Source: DRWZ01 sp964601505
GTDB lineage: Bacteria > Calescibacteriota > Calescibacteriia > Calescibacteriales > Calescibacteriaceae
Reading direction: 5' to 3'
DNA length: 6,602 nt
NCBI GenBank assembly: GCA_964601505.1
Contig: CAZRNR010000080.1
Location: 1 to 6,602, forward strand
Below the pieces are notes generated by a model that did not search any database, had not been told where the DNA came from, and was given only the letters and a program-made list of their open reading frames with translations. Of this stretch, positions 4,171-6,602 are shown piece after piece. Numbering within the stretch: position 1 is the first letter of the stretch; every line of letters starts with the position of its first letter. The position numbers and the translations under genes were made by a program.

Positions 4171-6522
4171 ATGAAAAGTAAAGAACAAGTAATCGTATCA
4201 TCTGAATCTTTATTCACAAAATCAGGAGGATATTCCGCCATATACTTGTTTGATGGAAGAAAAGAAACAAAAACAATAAAGGATTGCCCAGAAACAACAA
4301 AATTAGGTCTTAATATTCCCTACAAGTATCTTAATCCTATCCAAACCGCATTCTTTTATTTCTGGGATGAAAAGAAGGATAATTCGGCTTTATGCGTTGC
4401 TCCAACATCTGCAGGGAAAACAGGGCTTATTCACATATTTTTCTCAAAGTTTAAAGGTCGGAAGGTATATCTGGCACCGACTAAAGCTCTATGCGAAGAA
4501 AAATATCATGAGTTCTGCAGTTTCTTCGGAAAGCAAAATGTATCTATTAGAACCGGAGATAAATTTGAATTTGTTCCACCAAAGACAGAATATGTTGTCG
4601 CAACCTATGAAAGCTGCTTATCATCTGTCAGATCAAAAGGGTCTTGGTTCCTTGATTCAGAAGCCATATGCATAGATGAAGTACATTTTATAATGTTTGG
4701 AGGAACAAGAGGAATATTTCTCGAGGAGCTAACTGCTTATATTCTTGCAAATGGGAAATCTCTTTTGAGTCTCTCCGCAACCATTCCAAGAACAGCAGCA
4801 CAAGAATATGCAGAGTGGCTTAGAGCAAAACTGTTTTACTCAGACTGGAGACCAGTACCCCTTGAAAGAATAATTGAACCTCTCCCAGAACTTGAAAAAA
4901 AGATCTTCGGTGGGAAAATTAAGGGAGAACTATCGCAAAGAATAGCAAATGTAATAACTCACACCGCAAGAAGCCCAAAGGTTATCATCTTTGTATATAA
5001 GAAAAGTCTTGGATGGAAAATAATAGAAGAATTAGATAAACAAGGAATCACCGTGCTCAACGAAACAATTCCCTTTGAAAGAAAAAACTTGAACTCAAAA
5101 TCAAAGGAATCTGTGGCATTTCATAATGCCGATATACCGCTTGAAGAAAGGAGAGAAATAGAAAATCAATTTAGAAATGGGAATTTAAGGTTCCTGGTAT
5201 CAACCCAAACTATGGCATACGGTGTTAATCTACCAGCTGATGAGGCCTTCATAATAGCTAAAAACTGGATGTCAAAAACAATACCTGATATATCAACTAT
5301 ACTCCAAATGGAAGGAAGAGTCGGAAGATTTGGCATATCTGAAAAAGGGATTTCAAGAATAATACCCATAGCTGGTGAAAAAGTTCTCCTGAAAGAATTA
5401 GATAGTTTCGAAAACTACCCCGATACAAGAACATCCCTGCAAAAGTTAGTAGATGGAGAGGAAAGAGAAAGGAAAATAATGGAGGTAGATGCAATGAGCT
5501 TAATTGTTCTTGGAATAATAGTATCAAATGATATAGACCTGACAGACAGAAAAGAAGCTGAAGATGAGATAAAAAGAATGCTCAAGCACATGAAAACAAC
5601 TTTCCCAATAGAAGTCGGAAGAATTTTAGATATTCTTGAAGATTCAGGGTGCATAAAAAATGGCAAAATAACACCTCTTGGGAGAATCTTAACTACATCC
5701 TTTGTTCCCCCATCCGCTTATATAGAATTCAAAAGAAGATACAATCATATAGAACCAAAACAGAGAAAAAATTCCATAGGATATATAATAAGACCTTTAC
5801 TCTTTTTCCGAGATTTTAACTCAGGTTTTCTTGATATGCTTCCAGAAAATCTCAGAGATTCTCTTGAAAGTAAAATAAATAAATCTTTTGAATCTGAAAG
5901 CATTCTAAATCTTTGGATGATGGGAGAATTATGGTGGTATTTCAGGTATCCCCCTTCTCAATTCTATCTAAGACCGGATGCTCTGCAACTTGTCAAACTC
6001 CTATCTCAGATGAAATTCTACGGACTTATAGACCTTACCCTATACGAAATAATGGAAATAGGACTAAGTTTAGCCTATGGAATACATCCTGATTTTTCTA
6101 TAGTGTCATCAATTGATGGCATAGGATTTTCAAGAGGAGGAGCGATATACTTTTCCGCTCAAGAGCTTGAGCTCTCCCTACCCCAGTTTATAAAGGGAAT
6201 AAAAGAAAACAAAGAAAATATAAAGAAAACTATTTACAGAACAATGCTTGAAAGATTTGAAAAAATAGATCCATCTTTAAGGTCGGAATGGGCGATGCAG
6301 AAAGATTCAATAAAGTATCAAGAAAGAATGAACATGATAGCTAAAATAAATGAAGAGATAAAGAGCATTACTAATATCTTATCTTCTTCATCGGAAGACA
6401 AAATGATAGATGATGAGATGGTAAGAATTATGGTCTTTGTAAAGCACGGTAGCAAACCAGCAATTGAAATGTCAAAAGAGGACTTAAAACTCTTCCTAAA
6501 ATACGATGGGAAATATCAATAA
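4171..6522 (+). CDS. Ski2/Hel308-like superfamily 2 helicase
   Basis: Counting from the ATG at 4171, this 783-residue protein has a full set of SF2 motifs. These are LNPIQ at 54-58, motif I APTSAGKT at 77-84, LAPTKAL (Ia) near 103-109, motif II DEVH at 169-172, motif III SAT at 202-204, VIIFVYKK (IV) near 271-278, motif V STQTMAYGVNLPA at 344-356 and motif VI QMEGRVGR at 379-386. The second RecA domain and motif VI are closest to Ski2-like helicases such as Hel308 and Brr2. These are 3'-5' translocases acting on forked DNA or structured RNA. A winged-helix-like part follows (near GKITPLGRILTTSF), then a helical region with no clear match. The last 100 residues are charged and partly coiled-coil-like. 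Substrate (DNA repair or RNA) cannot be decided. A TTG at 4168 would add one residue; ATG is preferred. The gene is divergent from the ParA-like gene. Confidence 0.9.
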   Translation: MKSKEQVIVSSESLFTKSGGYSAIYLFDGRKETKTIKDCPETTKLGLNIPYKYLNPIQTAFFYFWDEKKDNSALCVAPTSAGKTGLIHIFFSKFKGRKVYLAPTKALCEEKYHEFCSFFGKQNVSIRTGDKFEFVPPKTEYVVATYESCLSSVRSKGSWFLDSEAICIDEVHFIMFGGTRGIFLEELTAYILANGKSLLSLSATIPRTAAQEYAEWLRAKLFYSDWRPVPLERIIEPLPELEKKIFGGKIKGELSQRIANVITHTARSPKVIIFVYKKSLGWKIIEELDKQGITVLNETIPFERKNLNSKSKESVAFHNADIPLEERREIENQFRNGNLRFLVSTQTMAYGVNLPADEAFIIAKNWMSKTIPDISTILQMEGRVGRFGISEKGISRIIPIAGEKVLLKELDSFENYPDTRTSLQKLVDGEERERKIMEVDAMSLIVLGIIVSNDIDLTDRKEAEDEIKRMLKHMKTTFPIEVGRILDILEDSGCIKNGKITPLGRILTTSFVPPSAYIEFKRRYNHIEPKQRKNSIGYIIRPLLFFRDFNSGFLDMLPENLRDSLESKINKSFESESILNLWMMGELWWYFRYPPSQFYLRPDALQLVKLLSQMKFYGLIDLTLYEIMEIGLSLAYGIHPDFSIVSSIDGIGFSRGGAIYFSAQELELSLPQFIKGIKENKENIKKTIYRTMLERFEKIDPSLRSEWAMQKDSIKYQERMNMIAKINEEIKSITNILSSSSEDKMIDDEMVRIMVFVKHGSKPAIEMSKEDLKLFLKYDGKYQ

Positions 6523-6602
6523 AAAAATGCTTTGTTGCAGCCATCAAATCAAAAATTCTAAATAGTGAGTATGGTCCTAATTTATCTTTTTCCTGATATA
6601 AC
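6523..6602. other. Right-edge tail without a supported gene
   Basis: These 80 bases contain no terminator hairpin. After the helicase TAA the same frame stays open for 24 codons to a TGA at 6595, without an ATG. A plus-strand ATG at 6571 opens a frame (MVLIYLFPDI) that runs off the window. On the minus strand one frame entering from the right ends in VISGKR at plus 6582, and another in YIRKKIN at plus 6578. Any of these edge frames could be the end or start of a neighbouring gene, but none can be supported without more sequence. Confidence 0.4.

Noticed and set aside
4367..4675. Plus-strand frame of 102 codons inside the helicase gene
   Set aside because: It overlaps helicase motifs I to just before II in another frame and has no recognisable domain or ribosome binding site.
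1..6602. CRISPR array, insertion sequence or parS-like iterons
   Set aside because: I found no regularly spaced repeats, transposase motifs or terminal inverted repeats; the gaps contain only short AT-rich sequence.

Overview
The window is low-GC DNA (about one third G+C by eye), densely coded with short gaps, and most likely bacterial. The evidence for a bacterium is a PilZ domain with an intact c-di-GMP signature, a perfect AAGGAGGT ribosome binding site, a TGGTATAAT extended -10 box and a tRNA gene with encoded CCA. The PilZ domain resembles the type common in deltaproteobacterial/myxobacterial lineages. A Ski2/Hel308-like helicase and divergent NifU-like proteins would also fit an under-sampled, possibly thermophilic lineage. 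I cannot name the phylum from sequence alone.

Layout. A tRNA-Asn(GTT) gene lies on the minus strand at the left edge. A ThiL/AIR-synthase-like kinase gene (156-1253) diverges from it on the plus strand and converges on, and overlaps by 14 bp, a minus-strand pair. That pair encodes a 103-residue protein with a C-SPF-C-G-C cluster (1701-2012) and a NifU-type Fe-S scaffold with an unusual N-terminal part (1240-1698). The two are almost contiguous and translationally linked.

A second minus-strand block covers 2138-4068 and reads in the order ParA-like ATPase, 193-residue unknown helical protein, PilZ-domain protein. The last two are one base apart or overlapping; a 157-bp gap with a possible promoter separates them from the ATPase. 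A large Ski2/Hel308-like superfamily 2 helicase gene (4171-6522) diverges from the ATPase across about 100 bp that carries likely promoters for both directions. The last 80 bases hold no gene I can support.

How the genes may work together. The two small Cys-containing proteins probably act in Fe-S cluster assembly or delivery. The ATPase, the unknown protein and the PilZ protein could form a c-di-GMP-responsive positioning module: an orphan ParA with no ParB or parS visible, a charged helical adaptor with a basic N-terminal tip, and a c-di-GMP receptor. That module is an inference from gene order and sequence features and is the most interesting idea in the window. The ThiL-like enzyme and the helicase look like independent functions.
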